Source: Acidimicrobiaceae bacterium
GTDB taxonomy: Bacteria > Actinomycetota > Acidimicrobiia > Acidimicrobiales > Poriferisodalaceae
Direction of reading: 5' to 3'
Length of the DNA: 64,000 bases
NCBI GenBank assembly: GCA_002721305.1
Contig: PBKA01000003.1
Span: 62,001 to 126,000 of the forward strand
Positions 46,508 to 54,788 of this stretch are shown piece by piece. The translations under genes were made by a program, and so were the position numbers. The notes under the pieces are model-generated. The model saw nothing but the letters and a program-made list of their open reading frames with translations. It was not told where the DNA came from and ran no database searches. The first letter of the stretch is position 1. Each line of letters opens with the position of its first letter.

Positions 46508-46513
46508 TTCCAG

Positions 46514-46519
46514 ACTTTA
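46514..46519 (-). promoter_or_regulatory. Leaderless -10 box TAAAGT
   Basis: On the minus strand TAAAGT ends 6 nt before ATG 46507. Confidence 0.5.
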
Positions 46520-46718
46520 GGACAGTTGCCATTTTCATGTCCTATACCCGCGTTGCCAATACCTCTCGACACAGGAGAACAAAGAAACCACTGTGACGGC
46601 TGAGCCGATCTCGTCACCAGATCTTCGCGTTGAGATAACGGCATCGATTGACCGAAATTTTCCTTAGGGTCCCTTAACATCGAGACGTACCAAATCTTCT
46701 CCGACTTGAGGGGCAGCC

Positions 46719-47153
46719 ATGGATTTCCAGAAACTTGACCGTCGCTTTCAACTGATGTTGCCAAGTGGCCCGATTCTTCTTATCTTCCTGATCTTCGCCC
46801 CGTGGCATCAATTCGGCAGTGGTTCCTACGGACTGTCTCAAACCGCTGTTCAGGCCCCCAATGCACTGTTGGGAGTGATCGCCCTGCTCGCTGTCGTAAT
46901 ATCCCTGTTGATTTCATTCGCTCAGGTGTTGGACAGCGACAAACTGCCAGAAAGCCCGCAAGGAAAAAGTTGGGAAGAAGTAATTTTTGTCGTCAGTGCC
47001 ATCTTGTTGGGGTCGCTATTTCTGAAACTGATCCTTGAAACTTCGTTTTTGGCCTGGGGAGCATGGGGGTGCATCATTGCCGGAGGGGTTCATTTTTATG
47101 GTGCGTACATTGGCAAGCAGAACGGCTCTACCACTCAGACTCCCAATCCATAA
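46719..47153 (+). CDS. Hypothetical integral membrane protein
   Basis: 144 residues with four predicted membrane helices at roughly residues 16-32, 45-65, 82-100 and 106-128, and a short polar tail. GAGGGG lies upstream of the ATG. No family recognised. Its 3' end overlaps the convergent gene by 26 bp. Confidence 0.7.
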   Translation: MDFQKLDRRFQLMLPSGPILLIFLIFAPWHQFGSGSYGLSQTAVQAPNALLGVIALLAVVISLLISFAQVLDSDKLPESPQGKSWEEVIFVVSAILLGSLFLKLILETSFLAWGAWGCIIAGGVHFYGAYIGKQNGSTTQTPNP

Positions 47154-47850
47154 GCTCATCGAGGTCGAAGCCCGGAAGCTCAGCGGCACAATCAAAGATG
47201 TTGCCGATCACTGGAAACAACATCCGAGCCATGCCGTCATCATCAAGGTCGAAGTCATCGGCGGGCGCTGACAGCAATCGGATCAACTCAGCGTCCGAGA
47301 GGTCTTCTAACGCACATTCGAACAAGGCCACATCAACTTCGGCTCCTTGGGCCATTCCAAGCGCTGCGAGTTCCTTGAGATCGACGCAGTCGCTCATCGA
47401 TTCGAAAAAGGGCCGCGCCATCTCAGGTGGAAGTTCATCGGAAGTCAACCAGGCGTTTCCTCTGGCGTTTAGCGCTTCCACTCCCATTCGGTCCACCAGA
47501 GCTCCCCCAACGCACCGTGCATCTGAGGACTTGAATCCCACTTCGCCTAGTCCCCCGAAATCCGTTGCCTCACCGGTAGCGACGAACTGGTCAACAAAGA
47601 CCTGTTCTTGAGGGGGTCTTGCATCTGAAGACCCAGAGACTGCCTTATAGATTCCGAACACGGCGCCACAAACCAGTAATGTCACCACGACAGCGAGCCC
47701 GATTAGCTGTGTGCGTTCTTCGTTGTTGTGTTGCCCAGAACTTCCAGGTGCTAATAGTTGCCGTTTGAGGGCATTGAACTCTGTCTCGTCAATTTCGCCT
47801 GAATCACGTAACGCTATGAGTCGCTCGAGGTCTTCGATTTCAGAGGACAT
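47128..47850 (-). CDS. SHOCT-type membrane-anchored protein
   Basis: 240 residues. The first 33 residues (DLERLIALRDSGEID, EFNALKRQLL) match the short SHOCT oligomerisation motif usually found at C-termini. A membrane helix follows at about residues 48-70, then an acidic extracytoplasmic domain of about 160 residues with four Cys. Function unknown. The SHOCT motif at the N-terminus is a known but less frequent arrangement. Confidence 0.72.
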   Translation of the reverse strand: MSSEIEDLERLIALRDSGEIDETEFNALKRQLLAPGSSGQHNNEERTQLIGLAVVVTLLVCGAVFGIYKAVSGSSDARPPQEQVFVDQFVATGEATDFGGLGEVGFKSSDARCVGGALVDRMGVEALNARGNAWLTSDELPPEMARPFFESMSDCVDLKELAALGMAQGAEVDVALFECALEDLSDAELIRLLSAPADDFDLDDDGMARMLFPVIGNIFDCAAELPGFDLDELMDWESEW

Positions 47851-48065
47851 TTTGGTTATGGCACTCCCGTTTGTTGCTTATTCCACGCCAGTTCAATTAC
47901 ATCATCTCTTGAACGAAATGTGTGACACTCGCACACCTGCTGGACTTCCGAGCGACTCCGGTGCGTTCTCCGAACACGGCTCTGGAATCTCTGCGCAAGA
48001 ATTAGTAGGTCTCATCACAATGTGGGCATAGATTTTGCATTGGTAAGGAAAACAAAGGTTGAGTA

Positions 48066-48353
48066 ATGAAGTTCATCCAGATAGTCGAACAAACCGGGGA
48101 CATGGAAGACGCTAGGGCTGAAATCGAAGGGTATTTCGACAGCGCTGGTGACGACACAAAGGTCAAAAAGTTGATTTTGTGTGAGGATCGCGACGTCCCG
48201 GGGAAAATTGTCACAATCGTCGAATTCGACTCTTGGGACACCGCAACAGACAACAACGAGCTTGACGCCACCCAGGAAGGGGCAGCCGAAGCTCAAGCCA
48301 CTTCAGACGTCACCTACCAGAACCTTGATGTTCATCACGAATGGGTCCGCTAG
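48066..48353 (+). CDS. Small hypothetical protein
   Basis: 95 residues, acidic. The pattern MKFIQIVEQTGD followed by IVTIVEFDSWDTA suggests a ferredoxin-like alpha/beta barrel, related in style to the neighbouring NIPSNAP-like protein. No catalytic motif seen. Start preceded by a weak GGTTGAG. Separated from the next gene by 68 bp. Confidence 0.6.
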   Translation: MKFIQIVEQTGDMEDARAEIEGYFDSAGDDTKVKKLILCEDRDVPGKIVTIVEFDSWDTATDNNELDATQEGAAEAQATSDVTYQNLDVHHEWVR

Positions 48354-48409
48354 TAGCCTCCCGAGGGAACTCCTGTTGGATCGCAGAGGTCTAACGGGAG
48401 CGACCGAAC

Positions 48410-48415
48410 TAAAGT
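48410..48415 (+). promoter_or_regulatory. Leaderless -10 box TAAAGT
   Basis: TAAAGT ends 6 nt before ATG 48422. Confidence 0.55.
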
Positions 48416-48421
48416 TTCGAC

Positions 48422-48754
48422 ATGGCTGAGTTGGAACTTTACGAACGGCGCACCTACGACGTGAAAGTCGGGGAGATGGGCAGGGTTCTGGAGTTGTATT
48501 CCGAAGGGGGTTGGCCAGCTCTGGAAGCTGGGGGTCACTCAAAATTTCTTGTCGGATATTTCGTTTCAGATACGGGACCACTGCACCAGTTAATTCACAT
48601 TTGGCGCTTTGGCAGCGACGTGGAACGCCGAGACTTCTGGAGCAATTTGTTCGCTGACGAAAACTTTATGGCGTTTGCGACTCAACTCCGGCCCCTTCTT
48701 AACAAACAAGAGATCCAACTAATGCAATCCGCTCCATGGGGACCTAGGCCTTGA
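48422..48754 (+). CDS. NIPSNAP-family protein
   Basis: 110 residues. YERRTYDVKVGEMGRVLELY followed by LVGYFVSDTGPLHQLIHIWRF are the typical NIPSNAP ferredoxin-like elements. These small dimeric proteins often accompany catabolic operons; biochemical role unknown. Confidence 0.88.
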   Translation: MAELELYERRTYDVKVGEMGRVLELYSEGGWPALEAGGHSKFLVGYFVSDTGPLHQLIHIWRFGSDVERRDFWSNLFADENFMAFATQLRPLLNKQEIQLMQSAPWGPRP

Positions 48755-48881
48755 GCACAAAAAAGTTCGAGAGATGTGCAAATAATTTGTCAGCGGACAT
48801 TCTTTTCTTGTCCTAAGCCCCGTAGGGTCAAGGGGTACGAAATTTTCTTTTACTCGTGCAGAAAGAAATTGAGGGCAATCA

Positions 48882-49082
48882 ATGCCACAAGGAACAGTGA
48901 AGTTCTTCAATGCTCAGAAGGGCTTCGGATTCATCTCTCGAGAAGACGGTGCGGATGTCTTCGTTCACTACTCGAACATCGAAGGATCCGGATATAGATC
49001 CCTCGAAGAAGGCCAAACGGTTGAATTCGAGATCGGTGAAGGCCGTAAAGGCGACGAAGCTCAGAATGTGCGGGTTGTTTAG
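48882..49082 (+). CDS. Cold-shock domain protein
   Basis: 66 residues. [18 protein letters not shown] contains RNP1 (KGFGFI) and DVFVHYSNI contains RNP2, so this is a CspA-type nucleic-acid-binding protein. It begins after a leader with GAGGG 8 nt before the ATG. It is followed by about 400 bp with no gene and several hairpins. Confidence 0.97.
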   Translation: MPQGTVKFFNAQKGFGFISREDGADVFVHYSNIEGSGYRSLEEGQTVEFEIGEGRKGDEAQNVRVV

Positions 49083-49126
49083 AACTATCCCACTCAATTT
49101 CCTTAATTAGAAATCCACTGTTTGGG

Positions 49127-49180
49127 ACCAGCTTGCTGTGGTGGGCGGAACACGGTTTCGCCGACTGTTAGCAAGCGGGT
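49127..49180 (+). ncRNA. Candidate structured RNA element
   Basis: ACCAGCTTGCT (49127-49137) pairs with AGCAAGCGGGT (49170-49180) over 11 positions with one A-G mismatch. Inside it GGCG (49144-49147) pairs with CGCC (49159-49162). It lies 45 bp after the cold-shock gene. No known RNA family recognised; it might be a 3' UTR structure. Confidence 0.3.
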
Positions 49181-49452
49181 GTTTCAGTCGCGTTCGCTGG
49201 AAATTCGTCCTGGAACGCGGAAAGACCCCCCGAAGGGGGCCCATCCCAGAAGCTTCCGGATCAGTGACCTCATCTGTTGTCAGTACAAGACTTCCCTGGT
49301 CCGCTGTGCCGGATCCTTGCGGATCGACTCCACTTCTGCTTGCGCTTCTGTGTTCCTGGATTCAGTTCTGTCTTGAGTTGATAATGATGATGGACCGAAG
49401 TCCTGGTCAACTGACCGACCTCCTTTCTAGCACGTCAAAAAGGGGGCCGTGA

Positions 49453-49470
49453 CCACTTTCGAAAAAGTGG
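49453..49470 (-). terminator. Candidate terminator hairpin
   Basis: CCACTTT and AAAGTGG pair perfectly around a 4-base loop CGAA. On the minus strand it lies just past the stop at 49486, but the T run (CCCCCTTTTT) comes about 6 bases after the stem, so termination is uncertain. Confidence 0.4.
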
Positions 49471-49485
49471 CTCAAAATCGCGTGC

Positions 49486-49803
49486 TTAGTCCGCTATCGC
49501 GTTGTACATGACCATCTGTTCTGCCATGCGCAGGTCCGGATGAGCCGCTGCTACGTCTTTTTGTAGTTGCACAAACCACTCGCTCGCGGAGACCTGATCC
49601 CAGAAGCGTCCGTAATCTTCCATCGAGTCAAAATCTGTGACATAGAGAGCGACTTCTAGGCCTCCAGTTCCTGTGACTGGTCGCATGAGACGAGCGTTCT
49701 TGGCACCCCAGGCTTCGTGTTGAGGTTTCGCTGCTCTAGAGCCCGCCTCAACGGCGTGTATGGCTTGCGGGGTTCCTTCCCATCGGGTTGCAACAGTGAT
49801 CAC
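49486..49803 (-). CDS. Small dimeric alpha/beta-barrel protein
   Basis: 105 residues. ITVATRWEGTPQAIH and ALYVTDFDSMEDYGRFWDQ give a strand-helix pattern like NIPSNAP/ABM ferredoxin-like proteins. No catalytic residues identified. AAGGAA precedes the ATG. Function unknown. Confidence 0.65.
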   Translation of the reverse strand: MITVATRWEGTPQAIHAVEAGSRAAKPQHEAWGAKNARLMRPVTGTGGLEVALYVTDFDSMEDYGRFWDQVSASEWFVQLQKDVAAAHPDLRMAEQMVMYNAIAD

Positions 49804-49931
49804 ATCAGTTCCTTTCTTTGGGCTATCGCCCTAGTCAAATGCCTTTAGTTGTCGCAATCAAACAGACTTCTACTTGGTGAGTTGAAAATCAAGCGCTGTT
49901 ACCCCTGATCTTGTCGTCGCTACTAGCCGAC

Positions 49932-49937
49932 TACGAT
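49932..49937 (+). promoter_or_regulatory. Leaderless -10 box TACGAT
   Basis: TACGAT ends 7 nt before ATG 49945. Confidence 0.5.
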
Positions 49938-49944
49938 TGTCGCC

Positions 49945-50190
49945 ATGAAGTTCAACCGGCGCTTGGCCGGAGGTGCACAGAAATACGTTCGTTTAGGTCC
50001 CAATGGCCACAAACACGAATGTGTTGTTTGGCTTGACCATAAATTGGGTTGCCCTCACCGTCACCTCGGTGACCCTGAGGCGGACGACTGCGGGTGCGGG
50101 TCGCTTGCCGAATTACGCGAGCGCGATGCCCAAAGGACCCATGGGTTCAGTGATTTCCGTCGTCAACTTGGTCAATTTCTCCGTCGGTAG
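49945..50190 (+). CDS. Small His/Cys-rich hypothetical protein
   Basis: 81 residues. HKHECVVWLDHKLGCPHRHLG and DDCGCGSL hold four Cys and five His within about 35 residues, compatible with metal binding. Highly basic elsewhere. The 3' end overlaps the convergent nitroreductase gene by 44 bp. I do not recognise the family. Confidence 0.55.
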   Translation: MKFNRRLAGGAQKYVRLGPNGHKHECVVWLDHKLGCPHRHLGDPEADDCGCGSLAELRERDAQRTHGFSDFRRQLGQFLRR

Positions 50191-50956
50191 GGAGCTTCTC
50201 TAGGTGCTGGTCTCGAGCCTCTGCGTCTTTGTAGATTGAGTGTCTTCGCTCCTTGGCGAGATAATGATCTATGTCCTCCTGGCTTCGTAGGTTTGCCTGA
50301 ACGGCTTGGTTCCAGTGGATCACCTCATCGATCGGTCGCCTCCACCGGCTCTCAGCTTTGCGTCGCGGCCACCCAATCGGAACGATCCCGTACGGGATGT
50401 GACTGGTTGGGAAACCGAGAAGGGTCTGTAACGCCCGCGCTGTTTGAGGTTCGCCTCCTCCTGAAAGCCATGCGCTGGTGAGTCCTGCCGCTGTAGTGGC
50501 TAATTGCAGATTTTGAATTGCTGCTCCCACCGATACCAGCAGGATATTCGAACGATTTTCTTCGTATTCGGTTCGATCAAGATCAGAGTCAAGCGCTACT
50601 GGGTAAGTGTCAGCCCACCGAGGGTCAACAAATACGGCCAAGAGTGCAACCGAGTCGTGTACCCAGTGCTTCTTGTGAACATGAGGGAACCCCTTGCAGT
50701 GTTCATTGAGACGGTCCGCTTGGCTCGCCATCACAGAAGCCACTTCGCGGACTCGTTCCGGGTCTTCGATGATGCATATCTCCCATGGCTGTGAATTCGC
50801 TCCCGAAGGTGCCCAGCGGCCAGCATCGGCGATTTTTTCTAATGTTTCTCGTGGAACTCGGTCGCCGGGATCGAAGCTCCTCACACTTCTGCGGTCGCGG
50901 ATGACCTCGAGAAGGTTGTCCAACTTTTTGTTGTTGAGCTTCAACTTCGGTGCCAT
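50147..50956 (-). CDS. Nitroreductase-family FMN protein
   Basis: 269 residues. RRSVRSFDPGDRVP, GRWAPSGANSQPWE and NLQLATTAAGLTSAWLSG are the classical FMN-binding elements of the nitroreductase fold. Members reduce nitro, enone or flavin substrates or act in dehalogenation. The last 60 residues are polar and variable. Confidence 0.92.
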   Translation of the reverse strand: MAPKLKLNNKKLDNLLEVIRDRRSVRSFDPGDRVPRETLEKIADAGRWAPSGANSQPWEICIIEDPERVREVASVMASQADRLNEHCKGFPHVHKKHWVHDSVALLAVFVDPRWADTYPVALDSDLDRTEYEENRSNILLVSVGAAIQNLQLATTAAGLTSAWLSGGGEPQTARALQTLLGFPTSHIPYGIVPIGWPRRKAESRWRRPIDEVIHWNQAVQANLRSQEDIDHYLAKERRHSIYKDAEARDQHLEKLPTDGEIDQVDDGNH

Positions 50957-50962
50957 TAGGGA

Positions 50963-50968
50963 AGCTTA
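50963..50968 (-). promoter_or_regulatory. Leaderless -10 box TAAGCT
   Basis: On the minus strand TAAGCT ends 6 nt before ATG 50956. It is back to back with the divergent box for the gene at 51024. Confidence 0.55.
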
Positions 50969-51011
50969 GCGACGTCTGAGATGCTCTTATCCAAAGTCGA
51001 AGTGGCGTAGC

Positions 51012-51017
51012 TAGTAT
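51012..51017 (+). promoter_or_regulatory. Leaderless -10 box TAGTAT
   Basis: TAGTAT ends 6 nt before ATG 51024. Confidence 0.55.
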
Positions 51018-51023
51018 CACAAG

Positions 51024-51671
51024 ATGAGCAAACCCTCAAAGAATAGGGTGGAAGAAGCCGCTTTGCGCGATGCCATGACTTCTTGGTTGATCGCTCCGTC
51101 AGGTGCCGGATGCGTTTTTGCGCCGACGATCTCTAACAGGGTTAGGGACCCACGTCCAGACGCTGTCGGGATTCGCCACACCGGTGGTCAACATCGCGGG
51201 GACTTTGAAGTAATAGCGGTCCATATCCGTCAGTCGGAAAAGAGGTTCACTTCTTTTTCCGGTGAAGCGAGTTCCCATTCGATACACGCTGATCGGATTT
51301 ATTTCGCCTGTTATCTACCGACTTCTGAATTCAGTGAAGAACAAATTAGTGTCGCTTTACATTTAGGAATTGGTCTCATTCGGATAGATCGCGATTTGGG
51401 GTGCCATCGCACGGTCCCTGCCCCCTTGAATCATCCGATCGCCAAGGCGAGGTCTGACCTTTTGTACCAGCTCGGTCTTGTGAGTTGTCAGCTGTGCGGG
51501 GTGGTTTACTCTTCTTCGGTTAGCGATGATGATGCGCTTCTTTGGAATGAGATCTGGGCAGACCGCTTCGGTCGCCTTCGCAACGAAAGTGTCTATGATC
51601 GGCGCTACCTCTGCCCTGACTGCGTTCGAAACATTCGTAACCTCTCACAGCGTGATCGAGAAGGTTTGTGA
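51024..51671 (+). CDS. Unknown protein with nuclease-like core and CxxC zinc ribbon
   Basis: 215 residues. An N-terminal part with RPDAVGIR and GDFEVIAVHIR is reminiscent of a PD-(D/E)xK-type core (Asp, then Glu-x-x), but the Lys is not evident. The C-terminal half has two CxxC pairs, SCQLCGVV and LCPDCVRN, spaced about 45 residues apart as a zinc ribbon. No partner methylase is nearby. Function cannot be assigned. Confidence 0.65.
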   Translation: MSKPSKNRVEEAALRDAMTSWLIAPSGAGCVFAPTISNRVRDPRPDAVGIRHTGGQHRGDFEVIAVHIRQSEKRFTSFSGEASSHSIHADRIYFACYLPTSEFSEEQISVALHLGIGLIRIDRDLGCHRTVPAPLNHPIAKARSDLLYQLGLVSCQLCGVVYSSSVSDDDALLWNEIWADRFGRLRNESVYDRRYLCPDCVRNIRNLSQRDREGL

Positions 51672-51716
51672 TCGGGAATTAGTTAGTGAGAACAACAGAG
51701 TCCTCGTTCGGGACAG

Positions 51717-53378
51717 TTACCCAACTGCGGTGACATTCCCGAGCCGTTTGGACTCGGCGGCGAAGCGAATTCCTTCGTAGCCTTTTGTTGCGACGTCGTT
51801 GATAGTCGCAACATATTTAGGTGTCCCGCCGTTATAGACCATGTAACGAATCTTTCCGGCTTCGTGACCGTCAACGTTGCTGTTGTATCCCGTGAACCAG
51901 GACTGCGCTTTGCGCATCAACATGACCGAGTACATCTTGATTACGTGATCGGTCCAACGCGTTTCCGCTTCTGCTGTTGCTTCGACGTATTGAAGGTCAC
52001 GGGCCCACATGTACTCAAGTAGATCGGAGCACCAGTTGACACCGTTTTCAATTCCGCGCGGATAATTGGTTGAGGCCGACCCACTCTGAGGGCCGGAGGG
52101 CATCAGCAAGTTGGGGAAACCTGAGACCATCATTCCCAAGAAGGTGGTTGGGTTGTCGAACCATTTTTCTCTCAGGGTGAGTCCGTCGCGACCCTGGATA
52201 TCTATGTGATCGAACGAGCCAGTGATGGCATCGAAACCTGTGGCATACACGATGATGTCGAATTCGAATTCTGCTTCGGTGGTACGAATACCCTTTTCGG
52301 TGATCCGTTCCAGCGGAGTTTCGCTGATGTCCACTAGATGCACGTTGTCGCGGTTGTAGGCCTCCAAATACCCGGTTTCCATTGGCACTCGTTGAACACC
52401 GAAACCATGGTCTTTGGGGATGAGTTTTTCCGCGACGGCGGGATCTTTGACTCGGCCCCGAATTCGTTGGGCTATGTATTCAGATAGCTCGGCGTTTGCT
52501 TGCTCGTCTGTGAAGATTTCCCGGAAATTTCTTAACCAAATACTGAACCCGGGTTCGTCGTAGAGCCGGTCCCATAATTCATATTTTTCTGCTTCACTGA
52601 CTTCATAGAAGCCGCGCCGGTCGGGTTCGTGTTCAAATCCACCGGGTGTTCGGGCGCATGTCTCAAAAATTTCGTCGTACCGCGCCCGGATTTCCTCCAT
52701 CTGATCTTCAGATATCTCGCTGTTGTTGAGCGGAGCTACCCAATTGGGACGACGTTGAAATACCGTCAGTTCACCCACCTTGTCTGCTATCTCGCCAATT
52801 ACCTGGATGGCGGTTGCTCCTGTGCCGATGATGCCCACGCGCTGATCAGTCAGATCAACGTCTTCGTGTGGCCAGTTATAGGTGTGCCAAGCTCGTCCTT
52901 TGAAGTCTTCAACTCCGTCCACACGAGGCATAGTTGGCTGCGACAAAAGCCCCAAAGCAAAGATGACGATACGACAGGACAACTCGCGTCCGTCAGAAAC
53001 TTTGACGTTCCATAGTTCATTGTTTTCGTCAAACACTGCCGATTGCACGCGGCAGTCAAATTGCATATGTTCACGCAGGTCGAATTTTTCCGCCACAAAG
53101 TTCAAATATTTGAGATTTTCAGGTTGACCGGAAAACATTTCTTTCCAGTGCCACTCATCGAGCACTTCTCGCGAAAAGGAATACCCATAGGTGTAGCTCT
53201 CAGAATCAAAGCGCGCGCCCGGGTATCGGTTGTTGTACCAGGTGCCGCCCAAGTCGGGATCCGCTTCTAGGACAACTGCCCTGATCCCCATGTCAATGAG
53301 CCGCTTGATTTGGTAGATACCGGCCACACCCGCACCCACGACAATGACCTCGTAGTCCAAGTTCGCTTCACTATCCAT
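51717..53378 (-). CDS. Baeyer-Villiger monooxygenase (cyclohexanone monooxygenase type)
   Basis: 553 residues from ATG 53378. VVGAGVAGIYQIKRL is the FAD Rossmann motif, FKGRAWHTYNWP the exact BVMO fingerprint near residue 160, and GTGATAIQVIGEI the NADPH motif. YATGFDAITG near residue 385 is the ATG motif. A type I Baeyer-Villiger enzyme converting ketones to esters or lactones. A longer frame reaches 53417, but ATG 53378 places the Rossmann fold at the usual distance. Confidence 0.94.
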   Translation of the reverse strand: MDSEANLDYEVIVVGAGVAGIYQIKRLIDMGIRAVVLEADPDLGGTWYNNRYPGARFDSESYTYGYSFSREVLDEWHWKEMFSGQPENLKYLNFVAEKFDLREHMQFDCRVQSAVFDENNELWNVKVSDGRELSCRIVIFALGLLSQPTMPRVDGVEDFKGRAWHTYNWPHEDVDLTDQRVGIIGTGATAIQVIGEIADKVGELTVFQRRPNWVAPLNNSEISEDQMEEIRARYDEIFETCARTPGGFEHEPDRRGFYEVSEAEKYELWDRLYDEPGFSIWLRNFREIFTDEQANAELSEYIAQRIRGRVKDPAVAEKLIPKDHGFGVQRVPMETGYLEAYNRDNVHLVDISETPLERITEKGIRTTEAEFEFDIIVYATGFDAITGSFDHIDIQGRDGLTLREKWFDNPTTFLGMMVSGFPNLLMPSGPQSGSASTNYPRGIENGVNWCSDLLEYMWARDLQYVEATAEAETRWTDHVIKMYSVMLMRKAQSWFTGYNSNVDGHEAGKIRYMVYNGGTPKYVATINDVATKGYEGIRFAAESKRLGNVTAVG

Positions 53379-53483
53379 GTCCTCATGCCCTCCCGTCAGC
53401 CTGTTCGAGATCACCACTAATGATACGACGCGCTCTTCCCTTCACGCCGCTTCAGCAGCTAGGAAGTGTGCTTCAGTAGCGGA

Positions 53484-54254
53484 CTATCTTTCGATTAAGA
53501 ACCGCGTGCCGAACAAGTGGAAATCTTGCTCCTTCACCTCATCGTTTGCGCTGAGAACCAGTGCGTAAATGCCCTCACCTTTTGAGCAAAGGAAGGAATC
53601 AATATCTGAAGCCACTTTCTGAGTTGTGTCTATAGGGGAAAGTAGCTCGATGACTCCGCCTTGGGCCGGTCGGATCAAACGCGTCAGGACTCCTCGCTGT
53701 GAATCAACATCAGGTGGGTCGGCGTCAAGGCCGAGACGGTCCGCGTACACTTCACCGGCGATGCTGGCGTCACGAGTGGCAATCATTACTTTCTGTATAC
53801 CTGAGAAGTGTGGGGCGGCACTTGGCGGGTTGTTCGGTTGCGTTACTGAACCGTCAGGGTAAATCCGGATGAGTACACCATGGGTTGAACTTGGGTGGAT
53901 GTCTCGCCCTCCTGCACCTCTCATCAGAGGGAGCACTTTGATTCCCTTTTCCAGCAAGGTTTCTGCTTCGGCGTTGGGCTCAGGGGCCTCGAGCATCATT
54001 GCGTATGTGCCTTCACCTCGGCGGTCAAGAAATTTTTGTAACGCTTGACTTAAGGGTTGATCTGGATTTGAAGGTGCCATGAGTTCAATGTTGCTTCCAC
54101 CTGTTGGCTGACACATCGCGACGTGGGCCCCTAGGGAAGGCACGGTTTCGGGCGAAAAGTCGTCGACGTACATTCCCATCTGTTCGCGAAAGGTCGATAT
54201 AGCGGCGTCGAAGTCACTGACTGCGATCGCGATTCGGGGCATTGCTGTGATCAT
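53484..54254 (-). CDS. VOC-family protein (glyoxalase/MMCE-like)
   Basis: 256 residues with two VOC modules: PRIAIAVSDFDAAISTFREQ at the start and KVMIATRDASIAGEVYADRL in the middle. GSNIELMAPSNPD and GGVIELLSPIDTT each supply a Glu. The layout resembles methylmalonyl-CoA epimerase-like proteins. AGGACA precedes the ATG. Function unknown. Confidence 0.83.
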   Translation of the reverse strand: MITAMPRIAIAVSDFDAAISTFREQMGMYVDDFSPETVPSLGAHVAMCQPTGGSNIELMAPSNPDQPLSQALQKFLDRRGEGTYAMMLEAPEPNAEAETLLEKGIKVLPLMRGAGGRDIHPSSTHGVLIRIYPDGSVTQPNNPPSAAPHFSGIQKVMIATRDASIAGEVYADRLGLDADPPDVDSQRGVLTRLIRPAQGGVIELLSPIDTTQKVASDIDSFLCSKGEGIYALVLSANDEVKEQDFHLFGTRFLIER

Positions 54255-54363
54255 GAAATGTCCTGTCTTGTTGGTCGAAGCCTAAACGCTCACAGGTGAG
54301 TTCCGCCCGATGGTCATGCTGTTGTGGGAGATTAGAGAGCTTGATCGGACCGAAGAAATAGTC

Positions 54364-54630
54364 TTATCTGCTGTGTTTTTCGATGGCGTCAAGCAGCGTT
54401 CGACCATTCTTTAAGGACCATTGAATTTGGCCGTGTTTGGTTTCCGCCGTAACTAGGTCCGATGCGCCATCGCGGCGAATTTCGATACCTATGACCGCTG
54501 CGAACGGGAGCTTTCCCTCCCACATCTCTGCCTTCGAGGTTCGGTATATGGCTTCTTCGGTAACTTCGAGGCTTACCAGCCGCACCGTTCCTGAGGCATC
54601 GGTCTCTGTGACTCGTTGAAATCTGGGCAC
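54364..54630 (-). CDS. Small hypothetical protein
   Basis: 88 residues, mainly beta-strand in appearance (VRLVSLEVTEEAIYR, AAVIGIEIRRDG, HGQIQWSL), ending in a helix. GTG start with TGAGG upstream. Looks like a small PH-like or bacterial-PH-domain fragment, but no family is certain. Confidence 0.55.
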   Translation of the reverse strand: MPRFQRVTETDASGTVRLVSLEVTEEAIYRTSKAEMWEGKLPFAAVIGIEIRRDGASDLVTAETKHGQIQWSLKNGRTLLDAIEKHSR

Positions 54631-54788
54631 GGCCTCAGTGTGGCAGAGCGACGAACTTCAAGTGCTTCAATCCGGTCCGCTAATAAGGAATAACCAACAG
54701 TCCGGATTATTGAATGCTGAAATAATCAGCGGCTCATTCTGCGTGGCAACCACGACCCTGACGGGGCAGACTGTGCGTGGGGGAGATT

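Larger units (their letters stand above)
49083..49485. other. 403-bp gap with hairpins, no gene seen
   Basis: No convincing coding frame. Three structured segments are visible: an imperfect hairpin at 49127-49180, a C5/G5 hairpin at 49226-49239, and a perfect 7-bp hairpin at 49453-49470. A GGTCA-AC-TGACC palindrome lies between the last two. The gap could hold a small RNA or only the terminators of the flanking genes. Confidence 0.4.

Noticed and set aside
49122-49452. Two overlapping short frames (84 and 104 codons) in the gap
   Set aside because: Amino-acid composition is unlike a protein and neither has a ribosome site or leaderless box.
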